64,000 bases of DNA from Eremophila alpestris peregrina (Eukaryota > Chordata > Aves > Passeriformes > Alaudidae). The DNA lies in the NCBI GenBank assembly GCA_009792885.1, contig WMCF01000088.1:2616982-2680981 (forward strand), in the 5' to 3' direction. A program made the translations under genes and the position numbers. This document shows, piece after piece, positions 61,691 to 64,000 of the stretch (position 1 is the stretch's first letter; every line of letters begins with the position of its first letter). The notes below the pieces were generated by a model that saw only the letters and a program-made list of their open reading frames with translations, had not been told where the DNA came from and did not search any database.

Positions 61691-64000
61691 ACTTCTAAGC
61701 CTGTGAAACTCTAAATCAACTCCCACTGATGTCTTATATTGCAATTTATCAGCTCAGAAATATATAATATTTAAATAAAAATCCTCCCAATGCTCAGAGA
61801 AGATGTAGAACACAGCTGCAATACCTGTGCAGTGCTGCCAGAAGCTCCTGTGGGGCCTGAGAGCACACTGACCAACACTACAGCCCAGCAGCACAGGGGT
61901 GTACAGGAAGGTGACCAGTGCTCCTGGCACTGCAGAGCAGGAAGAACTAGGGGCTTTCTCCAGAGCAGAAATGAGACACCAGTCCAACAGAATCTGCTCT
62001 CTGCTGTACTATCCATGCTTGCACTGTGCTGCCCTGTACTTGCAGCTGGCACTGATTTGTCGAGGAACTTTTCACAGAGAAGTACCTTGTTTCCACATCT
62101 GTACCTCAAACACCTGGAATAGATGTCTGAGGATGTGCAAGTCCCCAGAGCTGTCCCATTTGTCTTTTTCTCCCCAGCCAAATTCAGAGCTATTCATTCT
62201 ATCATAAGATCAAGCTTCTCAGTATCCAATGCTACCATGCTGAGGAGCAGCAGAGTGCTCAGGTCCCTCTGGGCATGTGGAAGGAAGTAACTTGGGAAGC
62301 ACAGAGACAGAGGCAACTGGATGATACAGGGACTTTTATCCTGTCACTTAATACACACCTCTGATCTCTCCCCAACTGCTCTCTATTCTTATCTCCAACA
62401 GTCATGAACACTTTTCCCCTGACAATAAAAAGGCAAAGAAAGGCACCTCCTTACATGTGATTCATTTTGCATTTTTAAGCAAAATACACACACCAAATAA
62501 GAAAAAAGGAGAGATAAATGTCATTTACTAACCATCTACACTGAAAAAATCACCTTATCACAAGAACCAGGATGAGTCAGGAAATAAACGTAAATAGCTT
62601 CTGTGATTTAGCACCGACTGACACCCAAGGCATTAAAATAAATTGCCCATGATTTCTCGCAAGCTCCACGTTAATGCTCTCCATAAAAGGTCAGTGCAAA
62701 CAGCAGTGCATAACTATCCAGAGGCTTCATTTGGTGGCAAATAATGGAATGAATTGTCCCCTGACCGGGATGGGCAAAGGAAGTTAATCTGCATCTCCAG
62801 CCTTTCAGGGAATGTTCCAGGCCTGTAAAGCATGAGTCAGCAGCATTGCTGCTACAGAGGTTTTTTCCTAGCATGCAACTGGCAACACAGACTCTGCCGT
62901 TCACAGCTTTGGTATGCCAGCTTAGTGCCCATCAGGAAACAGCCATTCTTTTCTATTAAATGGGACAGATTAATTGATTACTACTTATTCATTAACATCT
63001 TAAATGTCATCACTGACCTCTACGATCACAATTCAATACAGCAAAGAAGGAGTTAAGTTGATGGGTGAAGCTGGGAGAAATCAGGTCTTAGGAAACGTAT
63101 TTTAACCTTTTTATTGTCACTGCTACTGCAGAAATACCACCAACACCTTTGTTACTGCAGCCAAGACAAAACTCACCATTGTAAGGCTCAAGGTCAAATT
63201 TTGCAGCTTCCTGAAACCAAGGATCTCACCCATTTTGTGAAGCTGATGGACACTCCTCCTGAGAAATACACTGGCATTTCTTTGTCTGTTTTAGAGACAA
63301 AGGAAACAAGGAAAAGACAGAGGACACAAACTTTCAGGAATTAACCTGGCAGTTTACAGCCCTTCACAGGAACCACAGGCCTGCACCTGATCAGGTGCAC
63401 CTTCTTCCTCCAGTTGAGGCCATGTCAGCCCAGCTCCTGGGCTCCACTGGATTCTTGTGCTTTTATGATCACTTTCTTAACACGGTCCTTTCTAACACTA
63501 CTAAACCAAACTTCTGCTGTCTAGCTTCTCATATTTAAATGTAGCTTGACAGAGAATTGAGGACAGAAACTTTTCTTCCTAGAAATGAAAAATAAAATTG
63601 AATTATTCCCTTAAATGAAGAAAGCACTGCTATAACCTCACCACTCAGTGCCTTTGACCTTCCAGACAGGCAGCACATGCACACAATGGTCAGTCAGCAG
63701 CCAAAGCAGCCCTGGAGCACTCTGTGTCCTGTCCAGGACCACACAGAAACTGCAATGGTGGAAGCTCTGGCATGGGAGGAGAGGACACAAGATGCAAATG
63801 CACATGAAAGAACTTTCATCAGGATATATTAGCTCCAGTCTTATTCATTGAAAGTTTTATGTGGATTATGTTCTCTGCAGCTAGTAACTTTTGAGTCCCT
63901 TGACCAACTTCAGTCTATTTTGTTACAGAGGTAACACCCTTCCTACACAATGAGAACCAACATTCAAGCAGAAAAAGCAGGCCCTGCAAGGGACCCTGCC
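61691..64000 (-). other. MAP2: MAP2 5' intronic or upstream sequence to the window end
   Basis: No exon, promoter-like CpG island or transposon is recognised. The segment 62630-62830 is a candidate conserved element (GGTGGCAAATAATGGAATG and neighbouring sequence). Whether this end still lies inside MAP2 is inferred only from the gene's usual large size. Confidence 0.45.

Noticed and set aside
1..64000. CRISPR arrays, phage or bacterial defence systems, tRNA or rRNA genes
   Set aside because: No regularly spaced repeats, no cloverleaf candidates with A/B-box promoters, and no operon-like coding; the sequence is vertebrate intronic DNA.

Overview
The window looks like nuclear DNA from a bird, most likely a songbird. 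Three things point that way: a 3' fragment of a CR1 LINE (the main avian LINE), several solo or partial endogenous-retrovirus LTRs that I recognise from memory as songbird (zebra-finch-type) families, and a protein-coding exon matching vertebrate MAP2. The sequence is AT-rich, stop-dense in every frame and full of short A- or T-rich tracts. It has no prokaryotic gene organisation. Nearly all of the six-frame open reading frames are chance ORFs.

The only coding sequence I can support is one exon on the minus strand (9976-10261). It is the first coding exon of MAP2 (microtubule-associated protein 2), with 24 nt of 5'UTR, a strong start context, 87 codons and a phase-1 splice donor. Transcription runs right to left. 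About 54 kb of the window to the right (10262-64000) is therefore inferred to be 5'UTR intron or upstream sequence of MAP2, and the ~10 kb to the left is the start of the next intron. No second coding exon and no CpG-rich promoter was found.

The rest is intronic. From left to right: a perfect 21-bp-arm hairpin at 5232-5275; the MAP2 exon; an LTR with a polyadenylation signal at about 12146-12583; a 713-bp solo LTR at 14798-15510 with an imperfect 5-bp target duplication; a 22-bp palindrome at 19111-19132; a long CA-rich tract at 27825-28016; a perfect 16-bp-arm hairpin at 39391-39427; a 3' LTR fragment at about 48610-48727; an AT-rich inverted repeat followed by the CR1 fragment (about 50535-51102); a possible further LTR piece near 53007; and a third copy of the 713-bp LTR family at about 61360-61690. 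All recognisable mobile elements point along the + strand, antisense to MAP2. Several AT-rich, repeat-free stretches with homeodomain-like cores are candidate conserved regulatory elements, but this cannot be confirmed without an alignment.

I found no previously undescribed gene system. The most notable unexplained structures are the perfect short inverted repeats and the uniform orientation and shared 3' ends of the LTR pieces.
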